Positions 17,003 through 24,910 of a stretch of 64,000 bases of DNA are shown piece after piece. Every line of letters begins with the position of its first letter. The first letter of the stretch is position 1. Origin of the DNA: Nocardia nova (lineage in GTDB: Bacteria; Actinomycetota; Actinomycetes; Mycobacteriales; Mycobacteriaceae); the NCBI RefSeq assembly GCF_002933465.1, contig NZ_PSZE01000024.1:1-64000 (forward strand). Reading direction: 5' to 3'. The position numbers were made by a program, and so were the translations under genes. Under the pieces are notes generated by a model, which was not told the DNA's origin, searched no databases, and was given only the letters and a program-made list of their open reading frames with translations.

Positions 17003-18226
17003 ATGGGTGCGCTGTGGCACGGATTCGCGGATATGGGCGCGGTGGAGCGCGACGGCGCCTTCGTGGTCGCCCGCGGTGAGGGCGCCTACATCTGGGACGA
17101 GGCCGGGCGGCGGTATCTCGATGCGACGGCGGGGCTGTGGTTCACCAACGTCGGTCACGGCCGCCGCGAGATCGCCGACGCGGTCGCGGCGCAATTGTCG
17201 ACGCTCGCACACTATTCGAACTTCGGCGATCTGACCGCGCCGGTGACGCAGCGGCTGGCCGAGCGGTTGTCGGAGCTCGCGCCGGTGCCCGGCAGCAAGA
17301 TCATGTTCACCTCCGGTGGATCCGATTCGGTCGACACGGCCGCCAAACTCGCCCGCCGGTTCTGGCGTGAGCAGGGCCATCCGGACAAGACGCTGCTGGT
17401 CGGCCGTCGGCTGGCCTATCACGGAATGCACGTCGCCGGAACGGCGCTGGCCGGCATCGAGGTCAATCACGAGGGTTACGGCGAGCTGATGGCCGATACC
17501 CGCACGGTGGAATTCGATCGGGCGCAGGCGCTGCGGGCGCTGATCGACGAGGTGGGCGCCGATCGCATCGCGGCGTTCTTCTGTGAGCCGATCATCGGGG
17601 CGGGCGGGGTGTACCTGCCACCGGAGGGCTATCTCACCGAGGTCCGCCGCCTCTGCCGTGACAACGACATCCTGTTCGTCGCCGACGAGGTCGTCACCGG
17701 CTTCGGGCGGATCGGCGGATCGTGGTTCGCCTCCACTCGTTTCGGACTCGAACCGGACCTGATGACCACCGCGAAGGGCCTGACGTCCGGCTATCTGCCG
17801 ATGGGTGCGGTCTTCGTGGCACCGCGGGTGGCCGAGCCGTTCTTCGGGGGCGGAGTGTGGTTCCGGCACGGCTACACCTACGGCGGCCACGCCGGATCGG
17901 CCGCCGCGGCGATGGCCAATCTCGACATCATCGAACGCGAGCATCTGCTCGACGCCAGCAAGAACATCGAATCGCTACTGCACGAACACCTCACGCCGCT
18001 GGCCGGACATCCACGCGTGGCGCAGGTTCGCAGTGGACTGGGCGCGGTGGCCGGGGTACAGCTCGCCGATCCGTCCGAGGGACCGGCGATGGTGAAAGCG
18101 CTACGCGCCGAAGGTGTTTCCACCCGGTCCGCTGGACAGGGCGCATTGCAGATCTCACCGGCGTTCGTCATGACCGGCGAGCAGATCGCCGAACTCGCGG
18201 CGGCGATCGGTCGCGCGCTGGGCTGA
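17003..18226 (+). CDS. Class III PLP-dependent aminotransferase (omega-transaminase type)
   Basis: 407 residues with fold-type I aminotransferase landmarks: TSGGSDSVDTAAKLARRFW (cofactor phosphate region), ADEVVTGFGRIG (Asp that binds the pyridine nitrogen) and the Schiff-base lysine in TTAKGLTSGYLPMGA (about residue 260). It is closest to omega-amino acid:pyruvate or beta-alanine type enzymes; the amine substrate cannot be told from sequence. GAGAGGAG at 16989-16996 supports ATG 17003. Possibly cotranscribed with the DUF5134 gene downstream. Confidence 0.9.
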   Translation: MGALWHGFADMGAVERDGAFVVARGEGAYIWDEAGRRYLDATAGLWFTNVGHGRREIADAVAAQLSTLAHYSNFGDLTAPVTQRLAERLSELAPVPGSKIMFTSGGSDSVDTAAKLARRFWREQGHPDKTLLVGRRLAYHGMHVAGTALAGIEVNHEGYGELMADTRTVEFDRAQALRALIDEVGADRIAAFFCEPIIGAGGVYLPPEGYLTEVRRLCRDNDILFVADEVVTGFGRIGGSWFASTRFGLEPDLMTTAKGLTSGYLPMGAVFVAPRVAEPFFGGGVWFRHGYTYGGHAGSAAAAMANLDIIEREHLLDASKNIESLLHEHLTPLAGHPRVAQVRSGLGAVAGVQLADPSEGPAMVKALRAEGVSTRSAGQGALQISPAFVMTGEQIAELAAAIGRALG

Positions 18227-18350
18227 GCACACGGTCTGCCCGTCGGCTGCCTCTTCGGTGCCTCCGGGCCGCCGGATGGGCGGCGCCCGCCGCCGCGCCG
18301 TGCGAGCATGGGTGCGAAGGCGAACGCGCCGCGGCGGAAGGTGGTGGGGT

Positions 18351-19001
18351 GTGGGGTCTTTCGTGACCGAGCACGAGGTGTTGCGCTGGGGCGTCGTCGT
18401 GGCGTTCGTCGCCGCGGCGGGCATCGTTCTGGTACGGCACGTGGCGGTGCCGGTGACGCCGGGACAAGCGAGCCGACAGCGGCCGGGGACCTGGCCGGCC
18501 GAGGTCGACGCGCACGAATCCGATGCGGCCCATCTTGTGATGTGCCTGGTCATGCTCGCGATGTTGCTGTTCCCGGTGGCTGCCGCGCCCGATGCGATCC
18601 GCGCGGTGCTCATCGCCATGATCGTCGTGTACGCAGGCCTGTCGCTCGTGCGAATCACACACTGGCGCATAGCATCCGGCGGCGATGGTGCCGATTTCCG
18701 CCTCCCGGCGGTGGTCTACCACCTGGTCGCGGCCGCAGCGATGCTGTGGGTGATGGCCGGACATCACCACGGTATGGCGCATCCGGATATGGGCGGTGCG
18801 GATGGCCCGCCGGTCGTACCTGTCTCGATCGTGGCCGCACTGTTCGCGCTCGACGGGCTACTGTTGATGTTCCCGCGTACGAGAACCGCACTGCGGCACA
18901 GTATTTCGCATCCATCCGGCACTCCGGGTGCGCTCGGCGCCATTCCGCACGTCGTGATGGACCTCGGGACCGCCTATATGTTGATCGCCGCCGTCGCCTG
19001 A
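18351..19001 (+). CDS. DUF5134 integral membrane protein
   Basis: About six hydrophobic helices with His/Met-rich loops (AGHHHGMAHPDMGGADG) and a DAAHLVMCLVMLAMLLFP segment near residue 60. The composition resembles actinobacterial DUF5134 membrane proteins that often sit near copper genes; that link is tentative. GTG 18351 has GGAAGG at 18336-18341; GTG 18363 is an alternative start. Confidence 0.75.
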   Translation: MGSFVTEHEVLRWGVVVAFVAAAGIVLVRHVAVPVTPGQASRQRPGTWPAEVDAHESDAAHLVMCLVMLAMLLFPVAAAPDAIRAVLIAMIVVYAGLSLVRITHWRIASGGDGADFRLPAVVYHLVAAAAMLWVMAGHHHGMAHPDMGGADGPPVVPVSIVAALFALDGLLLMFPRTRTALRHSISHPSGTPGALGAIPHVVMDLGTAYMLIAAVA

Positions 19002-19697
19002 TCAGAGGACTACGGGGTGATCGGCCACGACGCGTCCGCCCAGGCGCACCCAGCCGTCGGAATCCCATTCGGTGAACAGCTGTGAACCCGCGCCCTGGGT
19101 GACGATCAGGCTGCGGCGCAATTTCGCGGTGAGTGCGATCGCGGCCGCGCCCGTCGCCTCGTCCTCGGCGATTCCCAAAGCGGGAGCGAACATTCGCGCG
19201 TGCACGGCGCCGCGCGTCTCGTTCGTCCAGGCCCACACGTAGTGCTGGCCGTCGGTGAAGTGGCGCGGATCGACCGTGCCGAGGAAGGCGGCATCGGAGA
19301 ATTCGTCGAATGTGAATTCGGGCGCCCACTCGGCGCGCGCGCGAATCCAGACCAGGCCGTCGTCGAGCATCTGGATTTCGACGGGACCGGCGGGCACGTC
19401 GATGATCTTCACGGGATTCCCCTGATCGGCCAGCCACCATGCCGCGCCGACGGTCGGATGTCCCGCGAACGGCAGCTCGCGTGCGGGGGTGTAGATGCGC
19501 ATGCGGGCGCGGCCGGCCACCGGATCGTCGAGAACTACCGTCTCACTGTGGCCGACTCGGGCCGCCAGCAACTGATGATCGACCGCGGCCACCGCCCCCG
19601 CGCGCACGATGCCCAGGGGGTTACCGAGCCGGCCTGTGACGTCGGTGAAGACCCGAACCACCTCGACCTGTGTGCCGTCGCTTTCCCATTGACTCAT
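19002..19697 (-). CDS. PhzF-family isomerase-like protein
   Basis: 231 residues from ATG 19697 (MSQWESDGTQVEVVRVFTDV). Two DapF-like halves: the first has ARELPFAGHPTVGAAWWL, the second EDEATGAAAIALTA. PhzF proteins catalyse proton shifts or isomerisations on small acids; most relatives have no known substrate, and there are no phenazine genes here. M. tuberculosis Rv2716 in the lexA-sigB interval is a PhzF protein, which fits the synteny. The frame is open up to 19760, but those codons are not PhzF-like. Confidence 0.9.
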   Translation of the reverse strand: MSQWESDGTQVEVVRVFTDVTGRLGNPLGIVRAGAVAAVDHQLLAARVGHSETVVLDDPVAGRARMRIYTPARELPFAGHPTVGAAWWLADQGNPVKIIDVPAGPVEIQMLDDGLVWIRARAEWAPEFTFDEFSDAAFLGTVDPRHFTDGQHYVWAWTNETRGAVHARMFAPALGIAEDEATGAAAIALTAKLRRSLIVTQGAGSQLFTEWDSDGWVRLGGRVVADHPVVL

Positions 19698-19728
19698 GCT
19701 GTCCCAGCGTACCCGCAGCAACATCCGC

Positions 19729-19761
19729 GATGCCCCGCCCCGATGGACGGGACGGGGCATC
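19729..19761 (-). terminator. Stem-loop terminator downstream of ahpD
   Basis: 14-bp stem with one mismatch: GATGCCCCGCCCCG (19729-19742), loop ATGGA, CGGGACGGGGCATC (19748-19761). It lies 26 bases past the ahpD stop and before the PhzF gene on the same strand, so it should end the ahpCD transcript. Confidence 0.72.
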
Positions 19762-19786
19762 CGATGGAATGCGTGTCGACTGTGCC

Positions 19787-20326
19787 TCAGACCGCCGCGG
19801 CGGCCAGCGTCTCGCTGGCCTGCACGGCCTGGCCGACGCCGGCCACGATCGCGGCGACGCGCAGCGCCTCGAAGATCACCTCGCGCGAGACACCGGCCTC
19901 ACGCAGAGTGTGCTCGTGGGCCTCCAGGCAGTGCTGGCAGCCGTTGATCGACGACACCGCGAACGACCACAGCTCGAAATCGGCCTTCTCGACGCCCGGA
20001 TTGCCGATGATCTGCATGCGCAGCCCCGCGCGCAGATCGTCGTAACGACCGTCCAGGAACGCGCGGCCCCGGTAGAACACGTTGTTCATACCCATGATCG
20101 AGGCGGCGCCCAGTGCCGCGTTGTAGGCCTCCGCGGACAGAGTGTCGGCGGCCTCCTCGCCGATCTCGCGCAGCGTGGTTGCCGACCGGGTGGCGGCCGC
20201 CGCGGCGAGCAGGGTGCCCCACAGCTGCTGTTCGTTCAGCACGGTCGACCGTGCGATAGACGACAGATTGAGCTTGAGGTCCTTGGCGTATTCGGGAAGC
20301 GAATTCTTCAGGTTTTCCACAGACAC
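19787..20326 (-). CDS. ahpD: AhpD, alkyl hydroperoxidase / AhpC reductase partner
   Basis: 179 residues, all-helical AhpD fold. The catalytic CxxC is in SINGCQHCLEAHEHTLREAG with the conserved His after it and Glu upstream (VEKADFELW). In mycobacteria AhpD passes electrons from lipoylated SucB/Lpd to AhpC. It follows ahpC by 24 bases, in one operon. Confidence 0.97.
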   Translation of the reverse strand: MSVENLKNSLPEYAKDLKLNLSSIARSTVLNEQQLWGTLLAAAAATRSATTLREIGEEAADTLSAEAYNAALGAASIMGMNNVFYRGRAFLDGRYDDLRAGLRMQIIGNPGVEKADFELWSFAVSSINGCQHCLEAHEHTLREAGVSREVIFEALRVAAIVAGVGQAVQASETLAAAAV

Positions 20327-20350
20327 GGGCAGGAACTTCCTTTTCGGTGA

Positions 20351-20938
20351 TCAGACGCTCGCGGACAGCAGTTCACCGGCATCGATGGTCGGGTCGCCCT
20401 TCTTCCAGTTGCAGGCGCACAGCTCGTCGGACTGCAACGCGTCCAGCACACGCAGCACCTCGTCGACATTGCGGCCGACCGAACCGGCGGTGACCGAGAC
20501 GAATTGGACCTCGTTGTTCGGGTCGACGATGAAGGTGGCGCGGTCGGCGACACCGTCGGCGTTCAGCACGCCGGTCGCGGTGACGAGCTCACGCTTGAGG
20601 TCGCTCAGCATCGGGAAGGGGAGGGTCTTGAGATCCTCGTGCTGGGCACGCCACTGGAAGTGCACGAATTCGTTGTCCACCGATACACCCAGGACCTGGG
20701 CGTCGCGATCAGCGAACTCGTCGTTCAGCTTGCCGAAGGCGGCGATTTCGGTGGGGCACACGAAGGTGAAGTCCTTCGGCCAGAAGAAGACGATGCGCCA
20801 CTTGCCGGCGTAGTCGTCACTCGAGACCTGGGTGAAGTAGTCGTCGGGCTGCTGCGCGTTCACCTTCGACAGATCGCCGCCGATGACCGCCGTCAGGTTG
20901 TAGGCGGGGAACTGGTCGCCGATGGTCAGCAGAGCCAT
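20351..20938 (-). CDS. ahpC: AhpC, peroxiredoxin (alkyl hydroperoxide reductase)
   Basis: 195 residues from ATG 20938, set by AAGGAGA in front. The peroxidatic Cys is in DFTFVCPTEI (about residue 61); the C-terminal resolving region is ELCACNWKKGDPTID, as in the mycobacterial three-cysteine AhpC. It reduces peroxides and peroxynitrite. Operon with ahpD; divergent from oxyR, which is expected to activate it. Confidence 0.97.
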   Translation of the reverse strand: MALLTIGDQFPAYNLTAVIGGDLSKVNAQQPDDYFTQVSSDDYAGKWRIVFFWPKDFTFVCPTEIAAFGKLNDEFADRDAQVLGVSVDNEFVHFQWRAQHEDLKTLPFPMLSDLKRELVTATGVLNADGVADRATFIVDPNNEVQFVSVTAGSVGRNVDEVLRVLDALQSDELCACNWKKGDPTIDAGELLSASV

Positions 20939-21058
20939 GTTGTCTCCTTCGTCGTAGTGGGACACGGGTGACGGGTCGCCCTCGTGCGGGACACCGTCGA
21001 AGCATTTCGTTGTCGATCATGCCCAAAACTCAGTAAAAGGTAAAGGTGATCAGTTGCA

Positions 21059-21070
21059 CTATACTGATAG
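21059..21070. promoter_or_regulatory. CTAT-ACTG-ATAG dyad in the ahpC-oxyR intergenic region
   Basis: A short perfect dyad directly before the oxyR GTG (21073), in the AT-rich 134-bp divergent region. LysR-type OxyR proteins bind partly dyad sites with T-N11-A spacing overlapping their own promoter, so this is the best OxyR site candidate. ATC and GAT triplets flank it (ATC near 21049, GAT at 21066). Confidence 0.5.
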
Positions 21071-21072
21071 GC

Positions 21073-21981
21073 GTGACTGATCAGACTTATCAGCCCACCC
21101 TGTCACAGCTGCGTGCGTTCGTGGCGATTGCGGAATATCGCCACTTCGGGGCCGCCGCGGCCCATCTGAATGTGAGCCAACCCACATTATCGCAGGCGCT
21201 GGCATCACTGGAAAACGGACTGGGTCTGCAGCTGATCGAGCGCAGCACCCGCCGGGTGCTGGTCACCGGCGCGGGGAAAAGGCTGCTGCCGCAAGCGATG
21301 GCGACGCTCGAGGCTGCCGATCGCTTCGTCGCCACCGCGGCCGGCGACAGCCTCGGCGGCGCCCTGCGCATGGGCATCATCCCCACCGTCGCGCCCTATG
21401 TGCTGCCCGCGTTGCTGCCGGAACTGCGCCGCCGGCTGCCCGCGCTGGTGCCGCATGTCATCGAGGATCAGACCGCCCGGCTGCTCGACGGATTGCGCGG
21501 CGGCGTACTCGATGTCGCGATGATGGCACTGCCGTCCGAGGCTACCGGCATGGTCGAAATTCCGCTCTACACCGAGGAATTCGTCCTGGTCACGCCCCTC
21601 GGACACGAACTGGCCGGGCGGACCGACATCACGCCCGCGGCCCTGGACGAGTTGCCGCTGCTGTTGCTCGACGAGGGGCACTGCCTGCGTGACCAGACGC
21701 TGGATCTGTGCCGGTCGCAGGACGTGCGCCCGGGACCGGTCGGTGATACCCGCGCGGCCTCGCTGACGACGGTGGTGCAGTGTGTGGGCGGAGGTCTCGG
21801 GGTGACGCTGATTCCCGAGATGGCCGTGGCGGTCGAAACCTCGCGTGGCACATTGGATATCGCCCGTTTCACCGCGCCGGCGCCGGGGCGCACCATCGGC
21901 CTGGTTTTCCGAGGTTCGACCGCACGCGTGGAGGACTACGAGCAGCTGGCGGAAATCATTCGGGCACAACGCCCGATATGA
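21073..21981 (+). CDS. oxyR: OxyR, peroxide-sensing LysR-type regulator
   Basis: 302 residues from GTG 21073. N-terminal wHTH (LSQLRAFVAIAEYRHFGAAA) and a LysR substrate domain with the redox loop LLLDEGHCLRDQTLDLC, which supplies the two cysteines that form the peroxide-sensing disulfide. Divergent from ahpCD, the standard actinobacterial arrangement. The frame extends 27 bases further upstream, but through the dyad region. Confidence 0.95.
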   Translation: MTDQTYQPTLSQLRAFVAIAEYRHFGAAAAHLNVSQPTLSQALASLENGLGLQLIERSTRRVLVTGAGKRLLPQAMATLEAADRFVATAAGDSLGGALRMGIIPTVAPYVLPALLPELRRRLPALVPHVIEDQTARLLDGLRGGVLDVAMMALPSEATGMVEIPLYTEEFVLVTPLGHELAGRTDITPAALDELPLLLLDEGHCLRDQTLDLCRSQDVRPGPVGDTRAASLTTVVQCVGGGLGVTLIPEMAVAVETSRGTLDIARFTAPAPGRTIGLVFRGSTARVEDYEQLAEIIRAQRPI

Positions 21982-22041
21982 GAAATTCCATGGTCTCCCA
22001 TCCCAATTGACCGCCCGGTGGGCGTCTGGAACGCTCGTCGC

Positions 22042-22836
22042 GTGCGGATTCATCACCTCAACTGCGGCACCATGGCCATGGGCATGGTGGACCACTGCCT
22101 GCTCATCGAGACCAGGACCGGGTTGGTGCTGGTGGATACCGGATTCGGGCTCGACTGTGTGCGCGATCCCGGCCACTTCGTCGGCCCCGGCCGCTTTCTG
22201 CTGGGCATCCGGCCCGCCGAGCACCACACCGCCATCCGGCAGATCCAGGCGCTGGGCTACGACCCCGCGGATGTGCGCCACATCATCCTTACCCATCTCG
22301 ATCTCGACCACGCTGCCGGACTGGCGGATTTCCCCGAAGCCACGATTCACGTGCACGGGCCCGAATTCCGCGCGGCGACCGCGGGGCGGACGCTGTTGGA
22401 GCGACTGCGCTACCGCGCGGCGCAGTGGTCGCACGGCCCGCGCTGGATGGTCAACGAACTTGACGGCACCGACGAGTGGTTCGGTTTCCGCGCGGTGCGC
22501 GATCTGCCGGGAGTGCCGCCGGAAATCCTGGTCGTCCCGCTGCCCGGCCACACGCGCGGCCACGTCGGGGTCGCCGTCGACACGGGGTCGGGCTGGCTGC
22601 TGCACGCCGGTGACGCGTTCTATGTCGCGAGCGAGATCGACCCGGCCGGGCCGAAGACACCGCTGTTCTGGTGGACGTTCGAATTGGGCTCGATCGTGCG
22701 CGGGGCCTATCTGGAGAACCGGCGGCGACTGGTGGAACTGGGCCGCGCGCAGGGCGATGCGATCACCATCGTCAACTCCCACGACCCTGATCTGTTCGCC
22801 CGGGTCACCGGAAATTCGGTGCGGCCTGTCGGATAG
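22042..22836 (+). CDS. Metallo-beta-lactamase-fold hydrolase (AHL-lactonase-like)
   Basis: 264 residues from GTG 22042 (RIHHLNCGTM). Zinc ligands are visible in THLDLDHAAGL (HxDxDH form), in PLPGHTRGHVGV and in LLHAGDAFYV. The overall pattern and N-terminal strand are close to AiiA-like lactonases and to other MBL hydrolases, so quorum-quenching is possible but not shown. It starts 60 bases after oxyR and could share its transcript. Confidence 0.88.
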   Translation: MRIHHLNCGTMAMGMVDHCLLIETRTGLVLVDTGFGLDCVRDPGHFVGPGRFLLGIRPAEHHTAIRQIQALGYDPADVRHIILTHLDLDHAAGLADFPEATIHVHGPEFRAATAGRTLLERLRYRAAQWSHGPRWMVNELDGTDEWFGFRAVRDLPGVPPEILVVPLPGHTRGHVGVAVDTGSGWLLHAGDAFYVASEIDPAGPKTPLFWWTFELGSIVRGAYLENRRRLVELGRAQGDAITIVNSHDPDLFARVTGNSVRPVG

Positions 22837-22927
22837 CGCCGCGAGAGCTACCGCGGGCATGCTGTGGAAGCAGGGTTTTCCTGGTGTGGCGACTTCTCGG
22901 CAATCTGTGACCAGCGGCGACGCAAGC

Positions 22928-22943
22928 TGTGATTTAGGTCATG
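22928..22943 (+). promoter_or_regulatory. CRP/GlxR-like site TGTGATTTAGGTCATG
   Basis: Fits TGTGA-N6-TCACA with two mismatches in the right half, 142 bp before the GGCT-like gene, in an AT-richer part of a 248-bp intergenic region. A second TGTGA follows at 22953. Actinobacterial Crp/GlxR proteins bind such sites in a cAMP-dependent way. Confidence 0.5.
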
Positions 22944-23084
22944 TTTACCCGGTGTGATTCGCCGCCGGGCCATTCGGCACAGTGGAGGGATGCGATACGG
23001 GTGTGCGAGTAGGAACGGATGGTTCGACGTAACGACGGATAGGCGCGCGGAGGGCGGCGCCGCACATGCCGGACGGGTGATCCG

Positions 23085-23537
23085 GTGACCGCGGCGAAGA
23101 AGCCCGCACCGCAACGCCGCGCGCGTCCCGACGATCCCGGTCCGGACCTGTTCGCCTACGGCACCCTGCAATTCGGTCCCGTGCTCGAGGTGCTGCTGGG
23201 CCGCACGCCCGAGATGGACGTCGCGGTCGCGCGGGGCTGGCGGGTCGCGGCCCTGCCGCAGCGGCTCTATCCGGGGCTGGTGGCCGAGCCGGGGCGAATG
23301 GCGGGCGGGCTGGTCCTGCGCGGGCTGACCGCGGCCGACTGGCGAATCATCGAAGCCTTCGAGGATCCGGAATACGATCTGCGCCCGATCGAGCTGATCG
23401 GATATGAGCAACCCGTGCGGACCTTCGTCTGGTCGTCGGCGGTCACGGGCAACGACTGGCTGCCCGAAGTGTTCGTCTCCCACCACCTCGACCGCTATGT
23501 CGAGCGCACGGCCCAGTGGCGGCAGGAGCGCGCCTGA
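23085..23537 (+). CDS. Gamma-glutamylcyclotransferase-like (AIG2) protein
   Basis: 150 residues with the GGCT-fold signature FAYGTLQFGPV near residue 24 and the acidic region IIEAFEDPEYDLRP that holds the usual catalytic Glu. The N-terminus is a basic extension. Family members release 5-oxoproline from gamma-glutamyl compounds or act on related amides; the substrate here is unknown. It may be controlled by the CRP-like site upstream. Confidence 0.82.
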   Translation: MTAAKKPAPQRRARPDDPGPDLFAYGTLQFGPVLEVLLGRTPEMDVAVARGWRVAALPQRLYPGLVAEPGRMAGGLVLRGLTAADWRIIEAFEDPEYDLRPIELIGYEQPVRTFVWSSAVTGNDWLPEVFVSHHLDRYVERTAQWRQERA

Positions 23538-23563
23538 GCGTCGGTGGACGGCCACAGAGCGCG

Positions 23564-23613
23564 ATACGAGAAGGACCGCCCGGGACGGTTGTGCCGGGCG
23601 GTCCTTCTCGTAT
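23564..23613. terminator. 20-bp perfect inverted repeat, bidirectional terminator
   Basis: Arms ATACGAGAAGGACCGCCCGG (23564-23583) and its exact reverse complement (23594-23613) with a 10-base loop. It lies between two convergent genes (GGCT-like and the polyamine fusion), and the A/T-richer stem bases give short U-runs on both sides. Confidence 0.85.
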
Positions 23614-23680
23614 TCGATTGCTATGCCAGCCGTTCCGCGTGCGGCGCCGCGGCCGCACGGCCACGCGACCGCCGGCCGTA

Positions 23681-24910
23681 TCAGGCTCGAGCGGCGATCT
23701 CCCGCAGTGCGTACGGCTCGATGGCGCCGCGCACCAGCGCGCGTTCGTCGACCGTCTCCGCGCGGTAGGGCAACTTCGGCAGCTTCTCGCACATCGCCGC
23801 GACCGGGTCGTCGATGCGCTCGGCGACACCGAACAGGAACGTCCACTCGTGCTCGTCGCTGCCGTAGGGCACCACGGTGGCGAACAGATCGGTGAACCGC
23901 TGCCAGGAACGCTTCAGCGTCTCGTTGCGCCACATCGTCGGGCAACCGGCCTGAGCGGCCAGAACGCCGCCCTCGGCCAGCAGCGCCCGACATCGGGTGA
24001 GGAACTCCTCCTCGTAGAGGCGGTTGTGCTGGGCGTCCTCGACCCGCTCGTCGGGGAGGTCGATGACGATCACGTCGTAGCGCACACCGGCGGACTCGGC
24101 CTCGGCCAGGAAGTCCCAGCCGTCGGCGTAGTGCATCCGGATCGCGCCGTCACCGCGCACCGCGGCCTCCAGATCGGCGGGAGTGTATCCGTAGGGCAGG
24201 TGCCGGGCGCACAGTTCGACCTCCATCCGGTCGATATCGACGTGGTCGACCCGGGTCGCGCCCGCCGCCACCGACATCTGGCTGGCCACGCCTTCGCCGG
24301 AACCGATGATGAGCACGTTGTCGAGCTTGGCCGCCAGCGCGTAGGCCGGGACCAGCATCGCCTCGTGATAGGTCAGCTGGGAGAACTCGGTGGACTGCCG
24401 ATCGTCGTCGGAGAACAGCGACACGCCCTGCGCCGTGCGCGCGATCACCATGTGCTGGAACGGAGTTCGCGCATCCACGATCACCTCCGACAGATCCCAG
24501 ACGCGGGTCAGTCCCTCGCCGACCGGTTCGTGCACCCGGCGCGCGTGATGTCCGCGCTGCACGACCTCCATGTGCACCGATTCCGGCTTCAGCGCATCCT
24601 GGAGCAACTCGACCGCCTTGGTGGCGCCGGCGCCGATGCTGCCGCATGTGAACACGTCGACGAAGATGTCGCCGGATTCCGGATAGGTATGGATCGACGC
24701 GTGTGATTCCGACAGCAGCGCCAGCACCGTCACGCCGTGGGGCTCGAACTTCTTGTGCACCACCTCGCAGATCGTCACTCCCGCGGCGAGCAACGATTGT
24801 CGAAGCGCTGTTTCGAGTCGTTCGAGATCGTCGCAGAGGGCTACGTCGACACCACCGAACTCGGCCAGCACGTGCCAGCCGGTGAATTCTGCCGTCATGG
24901 GCAAACTCAC
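23681..24910 (-). CDS. S-adenosylmethionine decarboxylase-spermidine synthase fusion
   Basis: 409 residues. Residues 1-~125 are a bacterial AdoMet decarboxylase proenzyme: LLSESHASIHTYPESG has the processing site Glu68-Ser69, with Ser69 becoming the pyruvoyl group, and FTCGSIGA the catalytic Cys. Residues ~155-395 are an aminopropyltransferase (SpeE) Rossmann fold with FSQLTYHEAMLVPAYAL. One chain would decarboxylate AdoMet and use the product to turn putrescine into spermidine. Two SpeE motifs are changed: the GGGDGG loop reads GSGEGV, and DSTDPxGPA reads DLPDERVEDAQ, so activity or amine specificity may differ. GTG 24910 overlaps the ODC stop by four bases; ATG 24898 is an alternative start. 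Confidence 0.88.
   Translation of the reverse strand: MSLPMTAEFTGWHVLAEFGGVDVALCDDLERLETALRQSLLAAGVTICEVVHKKFEPHGVTVLALLSESHASIHTYPESGDIFVDVFTCGSIGAGATKAVELLQDALKPESVHMEVVQRGHHARRVHEPVGEGLTRVWDLSEVIVDARTPFQHMVIARTAQGVSLFSDDDRQSTEFSQLTYHEAMLVPAYALAAKLDNVLIIGSGEGVASQMSVAAGATRVDHVDIDRMEVELCARHLPYGYTPADLEAAVRGDGAIRMHYADGWDFLAEAESAGVRYDVIVIDLPDERVEDAQHNRLYEEEFLTRCRALLAEGGVLAAQAGCPTMWRNETLKRSWQRFTDLFATVVPYGSDEHEWTFLFGVAERIDDPVAAMCEKLPKLPYRAETVDERALVRGAIEPYALREIAARA

Noticed and set aside
19002..19697. PhzF gene as evidence of a phenazine cluster
   Set aside because: No phzA-E/G genes nearby; PhzF-like proteins are widespread outside phenazine pathways.
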